Shown: positions 21,648 to 30,948 of the stretch, piece by piece
Numbering within the stretch: the first letter of the stretch is position 1
How the letters are laid out: every line of letters begins with the position of its first letter
From: Nanobdellota archaeon
GTDB lineage: Archaea; Nanobdellota; Nanobdellia; Pacearchaeales; GW2011-AR1
Reading direction: 5' to 3'
Assembly: GCA_030640565.1 (NCBI GenBank)
Contig: DAOWJD010000003.1
Span: 1-38,671 of the forward strand
DNA: 38,671 nucleotides
The notes under the pieces: generated by a model
What the model saw: the letters and a program-made list of their open reading frames with translations, nothing else
What the model was told of the DNA's origin: nothing
Database searches by the model: none
Translations under genes and position numbers: made by a program

Positions 21648-24338
21648 TTACTTTCTTGACACATTTTTCCATCCTTTATGGGGATTATCTTTTTTTATCT
21701 TTTTTGCTAAACGTATAGGAATTCTAGCCATCCCTGTTCTTTTTCCTTTATATTTTTTCATAACATATTTTCTCTGTTCAGAGCCCCATCCAGATTTTCT
21801 AAGACTTCGAATAATTTTTCTATTATCTAATCCCTTCTTTTTTGAGCTATCCACATATGTAACAATATTATAAAGATCATTTCTGTTTTTGAATAAATAC
21901 TTTTCATATCTTCTTTTATACCAATGATAAATTATCACATAAACTATAATCCCTATAATTACTAAAGAAACCAAACTTAAGATAAGGACAATCATATTTC
22001 GTCTTTCTGGTTCTTCAGAAGGACTTGAAGTATCACTCACAACAAGCTTGTTAATTGGGGGCGCAATAAATGCAGGAAGGTTACTAAACTCAACATCTTC
22101 TGTTGTGTAAAAACTAACTCTTGAAACATCTTTTAAATTCACATAAATAAAATCACCTTTTTCTTCTACGTTTCTATCAAAAACAATACCTTGAAGTTTT
22201 GGAATAATTAAGTAATAATCATAGATTATATCTTTTTTTTCAGTCAGTCTTATTTCAAAAATATTAACTAAAGAATCCACCACTGAATCATACTCTCCAG
22301 AAAATTCATTAAAATCCATTATCAAATCAACATTTTCTTGCTGCCATGTAAAAACAGCATCTCTGTAATTTTCAATTTTTTTTGAATCATAATTTCCACC
22401 ACCAATAGACTGAACAATATCCATATCAATAAAACTTTTTTCAGGAAAGAACGAAAACGAATTCGCTTGTTTTGTTTTAAATATATTCTCAGGAAGCCTT
22501 TTTTTAAGAGCAAGAAGATCTCCAACTATCGCAATATATTCAGTGTGATTTGTTGCTACACTAAATTGCTGCTCAAGTCTTTCCAATTCAGAACTTATAT
22601 TTTCTATTCTTAAGACAGAATTAAGACTTGTTTGATAGAATGTGTCTTGGTTTTGAATATCTATTCTTAGATTTCGGAGATTTATATCCATTTTATTTAA
22701 GGTGGTATTTATTAAATCTTTAGGAGAGCTTACATTAATTTCAAATGTTTTTGAAGAACTAAATCCTCTTGTGTCTGTTACAGTTACCTGTAAATCATAG
22801 AGACCTATCACAGAATAAATATGAATGCCTTTATTTATAGAGGTTGTTTCAGTACTGCCATCTCCAAAATCCCAAGAATAATCAACCACTTCTATATCTA
22901 TGGGAGAAACAACTTCAACTACGAATTCAGTAGGAAATGTGGTGGCTGTTTCCACAGGTGTTAAAGATTTTATTATAGGTACATCTTTAACTTCTATGTC
23001 TTCTGAAAAAATTTCTTCATCATCTAGTTTTAAAGAAAGACTATAATTATCAAGATTAGATGGCACTGAAAATCCTGCTTTATCAAGGAAAAGTCTTTGA
23101 TAATCAGAACTTATCTTTGCAAAATCTTCTGTTAATTCATAAATAGTTGTTGTAGAGGAAGAAATTCCTGCCATATAAGATAAGCTTATGTCTGAGACCA
23201 CTATTTCCTGATTATCTGCACCAGATGCAAATTTAATAGGAATAATACACTCATTAGAACAATCCCTCTCGTACTTTGCTATAATATAATTAAAAATTTC
23301 ATCTTCTATCACTAAATCGCTTCCAGAATTATCCATTTCTGTATCATTTAAGATAAAACTCCCTACGTCATCATAGTATGATGCTTGAGCGAAAATTTCA
23401 AAATCATAAGTATATGCATTATAAAAAAAATCTGTAAAACCGCACACATTATTTTCTTCATGCCTTACCCCATATTTGTCAATGTCTGCTGAGCTTGTTG
23501 TTTTTATACACACAAAAAAATCCCGTGGCTGAGTTGTCTTTAAATTAGAAATAGTACAACTTATTTTTCCAGAACTAGATATATTCTGGATGCAAGATTT
23601 ACGGTCTCCAGTGATTTTATCACGAATAGATATTGTAAAATTAACATTTCCTCCAGTTATTTCTTGAACCTTAGCCCCTATTTTAACTTGGGGGAAAATA
23701 GGCATAGAAATTTCTTGGCAATATTCTGTTGTTGTAATTTGTGCTAATTCTTCTGAATCATCTTCTTCAAAACAACCATAATCTTCTGTCTGATATTGTT
23801 CATATGGTTTATATGCTCTCCAATCAGTTTCATTGTTATCTAATACATCTATAACAAGCTGAGGAACAGATGAAGAGGTAGAATTACTATTTATTCCCAT
23901 AGAAAAAGAAGAGATTGATCCTATTGGCTGAGAACTGGAAATTTTCAAACCAAGAATTTCTGAATCTCCCGAATCTAAAATAAAAGTCTTTGAGGTTTCC
24001 CCATTGGTTGCAGAATAGTCTTTTCCACAATCTAACGGGATGCAGGTGCATGAATCTTTATAAGCAGGATTTTTATCAAGTAACTCTTGAAGACTTGTTG
24101 AATTTCCAGGAGAATTGTCAAAAAAAGAAGAGAAAACAGAGTTTGCAGATTTTTCATCAAAGCTAATATTTATCCAACCATTAATATCAGCTAAAGGCCC
24201 ATATATTTTTTCTATAGAATGGCTAGGTTCCCCAACCATATAACTCCCAGCAAGCGATGATACAAAAATACCTATAGAAAATACAATTAAACCTAACATT
24301 ACAAGCATTTTAACATACTTTTTCAAATAAAACCCCAT
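21648..24338 (-). CDS. Large PKD-domain membrane surface protein
   Basis: 896 residues. A hydrophobic N-terminal segment (about 10-30) acts as signal or anchor, followed by a large Ser/Thr/Asn-rich extracellular part with many cysteines ('DSCTCIPLDCGKDY') and NxS/T sites. A PKD domain is marked by 'YSWDFGDGST'. A helical stalk follows, then a second membrane segment ('MIVLILSLVSLVIIGIIVYV') and a basic cytoplasmic tail with 'IIRSLRKSGWGSEQRKYVMK', a short helical motif I associate with DPANN membrane proteins. The ATG at 24338, with GGTGG six bases upstream, is preferred over the TTG at 24374. TTTATAAA at 24381-24388 is its promoter. It is the last gene of the surface island. Function is probably adhesion or surface structure (inference). 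Confidence 0.82.
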   Translation of the reverse strand: MGFYLKKYVKMLVMLGLIVFSIGIFVSSLAGSYMVGEPSHSIEKIYGPLADINGWINISFDEKSANSVFSSFFDNSPGNSTSLQELLDKNPAYKDSCTCIPLDCGKDYSATNGETSKTFILDSGDSEILGLKISSSQPIGSISSFSMGINSNSTSSSVPQLVIDVLDNNETDWRAYKPYEQYQTEDYGCFEEDDSEELAQITTTEYCQEISMPIFPQVKIGAKVQEITGGNVNFTISIRDKITGDRKSCIQNISSSGKISCTISNLKTTQPRDFFVCIKTTSSADIDKYGVRHEENNVCGFTDFFYNAYTYDFEIFAQASYYDDVGSFILNDTEMDNSGSDLVIEDEIFNYIIAKYERDCSNECIIPIKFASGADNQEIVVSDISLSYMAGISSSTTTIYELTEDFAKISSDYQRLFLDKAGFSVPSNLDNYSLSLKLDDEEIFSEDIEVKDVPIIKSLTPVETATTFPTEFVVEVVSPIDIEVVDYSWDFGDGSTETTSINKGIHIYSVIGLYDLQVTVTDTRGFSSSKTFEINVSSPKDLINTTLNKMDINLRNLRIDIQNQDTFYQTSLNSVLRIENISSELERLEQQFSVATNHTEYIAIVGDLLALKKRLPENIFKTKQANSFSFFPEKSFIDMDIVQSIGGGNYDSKKIENYRDAVFTWQQENVDLIMDFNEFSGEYDSVVDSLVNIFEIRLTEKKDIIYDYYLIIPKLQGIVFDRNVEEKGDFIYVNLKDVSRVSFYTTEDVEFSNLPAFIAPPINKLVVSDTSSPSEEPERRNMIVLILSLVSLVIIGIIVYVIIYHWYKRRYEKYLFKNRNDLYNIVTYVDSSKKKGLDNRKIIRSLRKSGWGSEQRKYVMKKYKGKRTGMARIPIRLAKKIKKDNPHKGWKNVSRK

Positions 24339-24412
24339 AATTTCCACCACATCTTTCTTTATTAAAAAAGACAAAACCAGTTTATAAATTTGTTTGTGAA
24401 TTTGGTTTTATT

Positions 24413-25351
24413 TTACTTCCTTCCTTTAAAATAAAAAAAACTTGCCATAATCCCTAAAACAAACAAAACCACTCCAACAATATTAGAATTTTTTTGACTT
24501 AAATTACTAACAACATTTCCTGTAATATTAAATGATAAAAAAGCTAATCCAGCCACCAGACCTCCTACAGCTAAAATTCCTGGGACCAAATTTTCAAGTC
24601 GATTACTTTTTTTACAAATAATCTTTTTATGTGTCTTTGCTAAAGCTGCACTAATTGCTTGTGAAACATATACTCCAAGCTTTGGTATGCTTTTCTCTGT
24701 ACCTTGCGTAGAAATTCTCATTGCTGGTCCTAATTCAATATGATAAGCAATTATACCTTTAGATCTAGCATTTTTAATTGATTTTGAATCCTGACCAGTC
24801 AGTGTAATCCTATCATAATTGCCAGAAACCCGCAACTTTTTTAATTTAGAGGCAATTTCAGGTTCTTGATTCTTGATTTTACTACTAATATTTTTCAATT
24901 GATTTTTTATCTTTTTAGCTAAATGTTCAGAATATGATGAAAGATTTTTAGAACCACAACTAACTTCTACACCAAAAGGTCTTTTCTTTCCTCCTTTATG
25001 ACCATGAATCTCTACAAATATTTCAGGAGATGTATCAATTGTATGTTTGAGATAAGTTCCTTCTAATTTATTTGGATCTCTATTTGCTCTTGTAGCTACA
25101 ATAAGTTGGCCTCTGCAATGATCTGCAATATTTCTTGCTACATAAGCAGTATTATTATCAGCAGGTCTTTTCCCTTTAGCAATTGTATTTTCCCCCTTTG
25201 GAGCATTATGAGGAGCAGCCACAATTATTTCATTCGCTCCAAACTTAGTTTCAATTAAATTATTTCTTTTTTTTAATGCATCATGAAATTCATTAGAATA
25301 AGCAGAATCTTGGCGATTTACTTTCATCTTAAAATATTTATTTTTTGGCAT
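24413..25351 (-). CDS. N-formylglutamate-amidohydrolase-like enzyme with C-terminal membrane anchor
   Basis: 312 residues. The catalytic part (about 38-235) shows 'VAAPHNAPKG' (H48), 'ATRANRDPNK', 'VEIHGHKG' (H116) and 'AYHIELGP' (E206). This is the order of zinc-ligand and substrate motifs in the N-formylglutamate amidohydrolase fold, related to M14-type amidohydrolases. Two hydrophobic segments follow (255-275 and 290-307), with 'FNITGNVVS' between them, so the enzyme is membrane-attached. The ATG at 25351 is preferred over 25363, because GGTGA lies five bases before it. The upstream gene's stop is 12 bases away. Position in a surface-protein operon suggests a peptide or amide substrate at the membrane rather than histidine degradation (inference). 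Confidence 0.6.
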   Translation of the reverse strand: MPKNKYFKMKVNRQDSAYSNEFHDALKKRNNLIETKFGANEIIVAAPHNAPKGENTIAKGKRPADNNTAYVARNIADHCRGQLIVATRANRDPNKLEGTYLKHTIDTSPEIFVEIHGHKGGKKRPFGVEVSCGSKNLSSYSEHLAKKIKNQLKNISSKIKNQEPEIASKLKKLRVSGNYDRITLTGQDSKSIKNARSKGIIAYHIELGPAMRISTQGTEKSIPKLGVYVSQAISAALAKTHKKIICKKSNRLENLVPGILAVGGLVAGLAFLSFNITGNVVSNLSQKNSNIVGVVLFVLGIMASFFYFKGRK

Positions 25352-25363
25352 AATTTTCACCAT

Positions 25364-26665
25364 CTATTTCTTCTTTTTTGAAAGGATTATTATTGTGTAT
25401 ACCATTGCTATGATAATAAGTGTTGCAACAAGGCTATAAAGATTAAAGAAGGGAAGTGGAATCTGCGCAGGACATGGAGTGTCCCTATGTCCCTCTTTAC
25501 ATTGATCTGCTAAGGCTTGATTCTCTTCTCGACATGTAGGATTACACCCGTCATCCCATGTCCATAAAGCTGTCCAGTCAAATGTTAAAAATCCATCATC
25601 ACAATTATCTTCTGTGAATTGCGTGTAAACACATGTTCCTACTTCAGAACCACCACTCTCAACTGTCCAACTAAAAGCACATTCACTTGTTGTAATATTC
25701 CATGTACAACCACAATTCATTGTTGGGTCTTCACAATCTACAGTAGTTGGAGTACTATCTTGAAGATTAATGTTACAAAAATTAGAATTACAATCATCTT
25801 CATCAGTATAACCTTTACAGAGAATAGGTTCTGGATCATAAGGACATTCAGCAAGAACAAGAAGATCTGGCGTACTACTTGTCACAGTTTCATCTGGGTT
25901 AGCAACAACTGTTGCAACAAAAGAATATTTATCATCATGAGAAGGATTTGCAGTCCATATTCCAGACACACTAGTGCTTCCTGACTCGAAAACAACATTC
26001 TCAGGATTTGTGCATCCACTAATTTCACCATCACAAGCATCAGAACCTCTAAAAACTTCAAAAGAAATAGTTTCTCCATCGCAACTTGTTCCATTAACTA
26101 TTACATCTACATTTGTTTCTTCAACAACTGTTTCAGATTCCCATGTTGCAGATGTTAACTCGCATATTTCAGGATATTCAATTACACAACAAATTTTTGA
26201 CTCATAATTTTGGCTGTCTACAGCTTCAATATGGGCATTTATCAAATTAGATATGTAAACCACTTCGATTTCACCAATTCCACAACTAAATCCTGAATCA
26301 ACACTACTACAATCTTTTAAACTATCATAACAAACATCAGTAGCATAATTTGGAGAGATTAAATCAGGTGCTTCTGCATGAGCATTTGTAGAAGAAGATA
26401 AAGCAATAATTTTATTATTATCTGTACAAGTTGTATCTCCTGTTCCAAAATTACAACATAAAACAGGAACAAAAGTTCCTTGATCTGCCAATGCTCCATG
26501 AGCATTTGTAGAATCAGAAATGCTCATTACAACTTTATATTCATTATTCTCACAATCAGCAGAGCCCCCCATTTCAACCCAGCACATATCAACAGCAGAA
26601 ACAGTGTTAAGTAATATTATTGTTAAAAATAAAAACCCCAGCAGTATCAATATCTTTTTTGACAT
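25364..26665 (-). CDS. Secreted cysteine-rich protein with NAH repeats and C-terminal anchor
   Basis: 433 residues. The signal peptide is at 1-24 ('LLNTVSA' before the cut). Three related units follow, each with a strand, then NAH (54-56, 94-96, 143-145), an acidic spacer, and one or two cysteines ('VLCC', 'DVCYD', 'KICC'). Further on are a beta-rich domain, a cysteine-rich region of about 15 Cys (CxxxxxC and CGC patterns) and a membrane helix before the tail 'SKKKK'. I recognise this NAH-Cys style from uncharacterised DPANN surface proteins but know no function. The ATG at 26665 is used instead of the TTG at 26704, which would run into the upstream gene. It lies between two other surface genes of the same strand. 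Confidence 0.8.
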   Translation of the reverse strand: MSKKILILLGFLFLTIILLNTVSAVDMCWVEMGGSADCENNEYKVVMSISDSTNAHGALADQGTFVPVLCCNFGTGDTTCTDNNKIIALSSSTNAHAEAPDLISPNYATDVCYDSLKDCSSVDSGFSCGIGEIEVVYISNLINAHIEAVDSQNYESKICCVIEYPEICELTSATWESETVVEETNVDVIVNGTSCDGETISFEVFRGSDACDGEISGCTNPENVVFESGSTSVSGIWTANPSHDDKYSFVATVVANPDETVTSSTPDLLVLAECPYDPEPILCKGYTDEDDCNSNFCNINLQDSTPTTVDCEDPTMNCGCTWNITTSECAFSWTVESGGSEVGTCVYTQFTEDNCDDGFLTFDWTALWTWDDGCNPTCREENQALADQCKEGHRDTPCPAQIPLPFFNLYSLVATLIIIAMVYTIIILSKKKK

Positions 26666-26691
26666 TTTTAATTGAATTTTATTATTTATTT

Positions 26692-27123
26692 TTATCTGCA
26701 ACAAACTTGTCCTTGTATTGGAGGATTATCAGATGAAACCAATTTTCTTATTATTTTAATTCCACTTTGAACACATTCCCCATTTGCATCAGCAGTTTTC
26801 CATGTTCCTCCTAACCCTGTTACACATGTTTGGTCTGATTCTTGTTGAACAAAACAAGATATTGCAGGACATGTTTCAACATTATATTCTGTGTATAAAG
26901 AATTTTTTGAAAGCTCATCACATGTAGTTATTAATTCATTAGTTACCTTTCTTTCAACAACACAAAAAGCTGTTTTTTGGTTACTTTCACAAGCAAAACT
27001 GCACTGAACATCAATGGGATTTGGTTCTTCTCCTTCTTTATCTAAAATTAAAACAATTCCTACTATAATAACTATTAAAACAAGAATAGCTATAATAACC
27101 CAAATAAGTTTTTTATTACCCAT
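26692..27123 (-). CDS. Small membrane-anchored cysteine-rich surface protein
   Basis: 143 residues. One N-terminal membrane helix (6-27, 'IWVIIAILVLIVIIVGIVLI') is followed by an external domain with nine cysteines ('CSFACESNQKTAFC', 'CPAISCFVQ', 'GQVCCR' at the end), probably disulfide-bonded. No pilin-type cleavage motif is evident. The terminal CC matches the CC elements of the NAH protein encoded 26 bases downstream, which suggests related or interacting external domains. TTTATAAA at 27159-27166 is a plausible promoter with a short leader. Family unknown. Confidence 0.72.
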   Translation of the reverse strand: MGNKKLIWVIIAILVLIVIIVGIVLILDKEGEEPNPIDVQCSFACESNQKTAFCVVERKVTNELITTCDELSKNSLYTEYNVETCPAISCFVQQESDQTCVTGLGGTWKTADANGECVQSGIKIIRKLVSSDNPPIQGQVCCR

Positions 27124-27203
27124 CTCTTTTTTTACCTAGATATATTAATAAGTTCTATTTTATAAATATTCTTCTTTTATCCTATATCTTTTGTAAAAAA
27201 ATT

Positions 27204-29744
27204 CTAAGAAGCAAAAACAGACTTAATTTTTCCACCTATAAATGAAATTACCTCTCTTATGATATTTGATATGGATTTCATAATATTGTTCTTGTCAGCG
27301 TTTGATTGAAGATATATTGTTCCGTCATAAGGTAAGTCTACATTAACACCATTAAAAGAGCCAGTATTATCAAAATCAATCACATTATCGTCATTTGAAT
27401 TCTGTTGTTCTCCTGTAAAATCATTCTCTTCGTCATCTTCTTCAGGTCCAAAATAATATTCATTAGGAGTTCCAGTTATCTGGCTTTCTCCATAAAACCC
27501 AAGTCCAAGAATATTTTCTAGATAATCTACACTAGGATATTTTGCAAGAGGAAATGTCATGAATGTTTCTTCATAAATAAGTTTTCCTGTTTTTTTGTCT
27601 GCAGGACCTGTTATAGATAAAGGTGTTCCTGCTATCATAATACTTTGATTAGAAGGCATAGATACAGATACAGGAAGATCCCCTCCAATAAATATGTGCC
27701 CAAATTCATGAGAGATAGTTCTATTATTAATATAGGTTCCTCCAAACTTAGGACGTAAGTATACTGTTCCACCATAACCAATTATACCTCCTGCTTTCCT
27801 AGGTTCTGCAAGTCCGTTATAGTACATATTCAAATAAGGAACAACAATTATCCATCCAGGGTCTGCAACTACTCTTACTTTTGGATCAACATGATATTCA
27901 TAGAAATCAAAATGTCCATCACTCCCATTTACAATAAATACTTGCTCTTCATTTATACTATAATTTCCAATAATTCCACTAATATCATTTAAGTCAAGTA
28001 TTTTGTTTTTTATAGTATTCTGATGCTCTTCTGTGAATGTTCCATTTTCTGCTCCAAAAGGATTTTCACTAAGAATCTCAATTCCTATAAGACCGGTATA
28101 ATTTTCAAAATCAGGAAATTCTGAAAGATATTCTCCGTCAAAATCAAATCTTGTGTTTGGTCTGTCCCCTGTTAGTTCTGTCATAAACTGTCTGAATAAT
28201 ACAGGATCATCTTCATAAGGAGCATAAGGCACAGCTCGAACCAAGACACCTGAATGATCATCACCAGCGAGTTCAATTGTTCTTACATAACCTTCATAGT
28301 TTTCATCTGTTCCAATTCTCGCCTGCAGAATAATTTCCTCTAAGTCTGATGCTCTTTCATTTATTTGAAAACTAAATATTCCATTAGAAGTTGTCTCAAT
28401 TTTTCCTGAACCGATATTGATAGAGGTACCTTCATATATTTGGTTGATTTCTAAAGGAAGATAATCACTTGAATAAACCCTTATTACTCCTTGTATTTCA
28501 GTATCATCTTCATTGTTTTCTAAAACACCCGACATATCAACAAGATTATAAATAAATCCTTCAAGCATGGCGGTTCCTTGTTCTCCTTCAAAATCTCCAA
28601 ATTCAAGTTCTACTTCATAATCTCCTGTTTCATCTCTGTTTCCTTCAAGTGTCAAAAGACCGCCAGAATTAACAGAGGCATTTATTTTGCTAGAACTTGC
28701 AGAAAGATAAGCCACAGGATTGTCTTCAGGATTTATATCTGTAGGAACAGGAAGTGTTATTACCTTTAAACTTTCTTCATTAAAGTTCTCATTAGGAATA
28801 GAACCAACCACAGGAGCATAATCTGGAATATCAATATAATCTGTCTCATTTAAATCATATCCAACAGCTTCAAGTATAAAGCGATAATCTCCTTTTGTCG
28901 CTCCATGAATCTCATAGCTAAAAGTTTCAGTATATGAAGGAATAGTGATATCTCTTGTTATAATTAGCTCATAGTTGTCTGAACCAAACTCTTTATAATA
29001 AACTTCTAATACTGCGCTGTCTAATTCTGAGAGAGTTGCATAATACTCAACATTAACATAATCACTAAGATTAACTGTTTGCAAAAGAGAAGGATTTGGA
29101 ATCCATATTACTGTAAGAGTATATGGTTGGGTGTCTGTATCTATTTCATCTGAAACAACAACTTCAACATCAAAATCAGTATCTTCATCAACTTCAGGGG
29201 CTGTTCCTGTGATTAAACCAGAACCAGAATTTATTGAAAGCCATCCAGGAGCATCTGAAAGAGAGTAGGTTAGCGCGTGATTATCCTGGTCTGTAGCTTC
29301 AACCTGATAATTATAAGATTCACCTTCATCAACTTCTGTAACTGGATCAGAATTTATTACAGGAGGATAATTAATAACATCCAGATAAAGGATAGTACTC
29401 ATATCTCCAAAGCCATCAGATCCAAGAATTCTTACCTGAAAATCATCTGGCATAGAATAAATACCCTGATTAACAGTATATATCTGGGCAAAACTATTTT
29501 GATTAACTACTCTGTCTTCAAAAGTATGAATTAAATCATTACCAGAATCATACAACTTTATGCTTATTGTCATTGGAGGAGATATTGTTCCGAAAAAAGC
29601 ACTGAAATCCACTGAATCTCCGTCCTCTATTTCAATTGATTGTGCATGATTGTCATTCCATTCTCCGTAAACAACAACAGCGCTTACAGTATTAACTAGA
29701 AAAATTAAAAATACAGCCAAAAACAAAATTTTTATTGCTTTCAT
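27204..29744 (-). CDS. Large secreted protein with Ig-like domain and HEFGH zinc-protease motif
   Basis: 846 residues with a signal peptide (1-22, 'LVNTVSA'). Residues about 127-213 form a putative Ig/cadherin-like (He_PIG) domain: 'YPPVINSDPVTEVDEGESYN' then 'APGWLSINSGSGLITGTAP'. More beta-sandwich repeats follow. A protease-like domain carries HEFGH at 679-683 in 'RTISHEFGHIFIGGD', with Asp689 where metzincins have their third ligand; the usual Gly of HExxHxxG is shifted by one. No C-terminal membrane anchor is seen. Its ATG overlaps the stop of the upstream beta-barrel-like gene by one base (TAATG), so the two are made together. It is probably an extracellular endopeptidase or an adhesin with a zinc site. 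Confidence 0.8.
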   Translation of the reverse strand: MKAIKILFLAVFLIFLVNTVSAVVVYGEWNDNHAQSIEIEDGDSVDFSAFFGTISPPMTISIKLYDSGNDLIHTFEDRVVNQNSFAQIYTVNQGIYSMPDDFQVRILGSDGFGDMSTILYLDVINYPPVINSDPVTEVDEGESYNYQVEATDQDNHALTYSLSDAPGWLSINSGSGLITGTAPEVDEDTDFDVEVVVSDEIDTDTQPYTLTVIWIPNPSLLQTVNLSDYVNVEYYATLSELDSAVLEVYYKEFGSDNYELIITRDITIPSYTETFSYEIHGATKGDYRFILEAVGYDLNETDYIDIPDYAPVVGSIPNENFNEESLKVITLPVPTDINPEDNPVAYLSASSSKINASVNSGGLLTLEGNRDETGDYEVELEFGDFEGEQGTAMLEGFIYNLVDMSGVLENNEDDTEIQGVIRVYSSDYLPLEINQIYEGTSINIGSGKIETTSNGIFSFQINERASDLEEIILQARIGTDENYEGYVRTIELAGDDHSGVLVRAVPYAPYEDDPVLFRQFMTELTGDRPNTRFDFDGEYLSEFPDFENYTGLIGIEILSENPFGAENGTFTEEHQNTIKNKILDLNDISGIIGNYSINEEQVFIVNGSDGHFDFYEYHVDPKVRVVADPGWIIVVPYLNMYYNGLAEPRKAGGIIGYGGTVYLRPKFGGTYINNRTISHEFGHIFIGGDLPVSVSMPSNQSIMIAGTPLSITGPADKKTGKLIYEETFMTFPLAKYPSVDYLENILGLGFYGESQITGTPNEYYFGPEEDDEENDFTGEQQNSNDDNVIDFDNTGSFNGVNVDLPYDGTIYLQSNADKNNIMKSISNIIREVISFIGGKIKSVFAS

Positions 29745-30415
29745 TATCTGTTCCCCCTTCTAGAAAAAGATAAAATTGCTCTTAGATTGACATACATCCC
29801 TCTTTTTAATCCATTTTTTTTAGAACTTATTTCATAACCAAGATTTGGATTTAATTCTAACCCTTTAATTATTTCGAAACTAGGACCGGCATAGACATTC
29901 CAGACAAATTTTTTTTCTAAAACAGAGCTAGTATTTGAGGCAAGTAAAGACTCTTCACTACCTGTTCTCCTTACTAAATTTTCTTCTATCTTTCTGGTGT
30001 GGCCCTCTAGATATCCGCCAATTCCAGTAACCCAAGATATTCCTTTTGCAAGAGGCTGATGATATTCAAAAGATGCTCCAATAGATGGTGAGAAATCCTT
30101 AAGGTCTTCTCTACCTTGGAAATAAACATTTCCAAACATTTCTTCTTCAGTATTCTGTAAATTTATGTTAGGGTATGAACTTATAGGAATGTTTCCTACC
30201 AAAGCAAATCTATTGTATTTTACACCAAATTCTATTCCAAATGATTTATTGATCTCAATTCCTCTTCTTGCTCCTAATATAATTGATAATGGAGCTTTTT
30301 CTTTTTTAGAAGAATCAGACGCATAAACTGCTTGTGAAGGTGATAAGCATGTAGCTAATGCAGCACCTGCCACTATTTTTTTAAAATTAACTTTTTTACT
30401 ATGCCTTTTCGCCAT
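29744..30415 (-). CDS. Second secreted outer-membrane-like beta-barrel protein
   Basis: 223 residues. The signal peptide (basic 'KRHSKK' start, hydrophobic 14-28) ends in 'VYA-SD'. The mature protein is a series of amphipathic strands and turns: 'FGIEFGVKYNRFALVGNIPI', 'SIGASFEYHQPLAKGISWV', 'WNVYAGPSFEIIKGLELNPN', ending 'GMYVNLRAILSFSRR', the style of a bacterial barrel's last strand. No helix is long enough to span a membrane. It is coupled by TAATG to the large Ig-like metalloprotease gene. TATATAAA on the minus strand (plus positions 30437-30444) is centred 25.5 bases from the ATG. It shares no obvious sequence with the barrel-like gene at 12746 beyond the fold pattern. Function unknown. 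Confidence 0.7.
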   Translation of the reverse strand: MAKRHSKKVNFKKIVAGAALATCLSPSQAVYASDSSKKEKAPLSIILGARRGIEINKSFGIEFGVKYNRFALVGNIPISSYPNINLQNTEEEMFGNVYFQGREDLKDFSPSIGASFEYHQPLAKGISWVTGIGGYLEGHTRKIEENLVRRTGSEESLLASNTSSVLEKKFVWNVYAGPSFEIIKGLELNPNLGYEISSKKNGLKRGMYVNLRAILSFSRRGNR

Positions 30416-30436
30416 AAAAGTGTTACTACTTTGCGG

Positions 30437-30444
30437 TTTATATA
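30437..30444 (-). promoter_or_regulatory. TATA box for the barrel/metalloprotease operon
   Basis: TATATAAA on the minus strand is centred 25.5 bases from the ATG at 30415. Confidence 0.55.
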
Positions 30445-30501
30445 GTTTACTATTAGAACACCATCTTTAGTTCTAAATTAATTAATACAATATAAGTGAA
30501 T

Positions 30502-30855
30502 CTAGGGGGTGTCACGATTGCCATAACTAATATTCTTATTTGACACAGTATCGATTAGGTCTCTCACATCATTTCTTTTGTCAAGCGTATGGTCATATAT
30601 TACTTGCAATCTTTCTTGTTCTTCCTTTGAGCTCTTATAATAATACATAAAATCTTTAAGGTTATTCATGCGATGATCACAGTTTTCTACAGTTATACTT
30701 CCTACTGTTCTCAATTTTTGTACCATTTTTTGTCTCATTTCTTGATTTCCGTTTTTATAGCCTGTTTCATACAAGGTTTTACCACCAAAATAACTTCCAG
30801 TAGTAATTAGACTAATTCCTACAAGTCCGAGTGCAATTTTTTGTTTCAATTTCAT
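30502..30855 (-). CDS. Small membrane-anchored hypothetical protein, 117 aa
   Basis: Residues 5-25 are a hydrophobic anchor or uncleaved signal ('IALGLVGISLITTGSYFGG'). The rest is a charged helical external or cytoplasmic domain ('KSSKEEQERLQVIYDHTLDK') with one Cys. No family is recognised. The start is firm: GGAGGT lies six bases before the ATG (ACCTCC at 30862-30867 on the plus strand), the strongest Shine-Dalgarno in the window. It is divergent from the tandem Lrp regulator and upstream of the barrel/metalloprotease operon, so it may belong to the same surface programme (inference). Confidence 0.65.
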   Translation of the reverse strand: MKLKQKIALGLVGISLITTGSYFGGKTLYETGYKNGNQEMRQKMVQKLRTVGSITVENCDHRMNNLKDFMYYYKSSKEEQERLQVIYDHTLDKRNDVRDLIDTVSNKNISYGNRDTP

Positions 30856-30948
30856 TTTAATACCTCCATCATAATTTAATTGTTACTATTTAGTAGTATA
30901 TTGTAATATTTAAATCTTCCGATTCAAATTTTTATTAAAAACAAAAGA

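Noticed and set aside
24338..24374. TTG start at 24374 for the PKD protein (similarly 26704, 37445 and 14738)
   Set aside because: In each case an internal ATG has a better ribosome binding site or TATA spacing, or avoids overlapping the upstream gene.
25619..25984. A 121-codon plus-strand open frame
   Set aside because: It is antisense to the NAH-Cys gene, is full of Thr/Ile/Cys from reverse-complement codon bias, and has no promoter or ribosome binding site.
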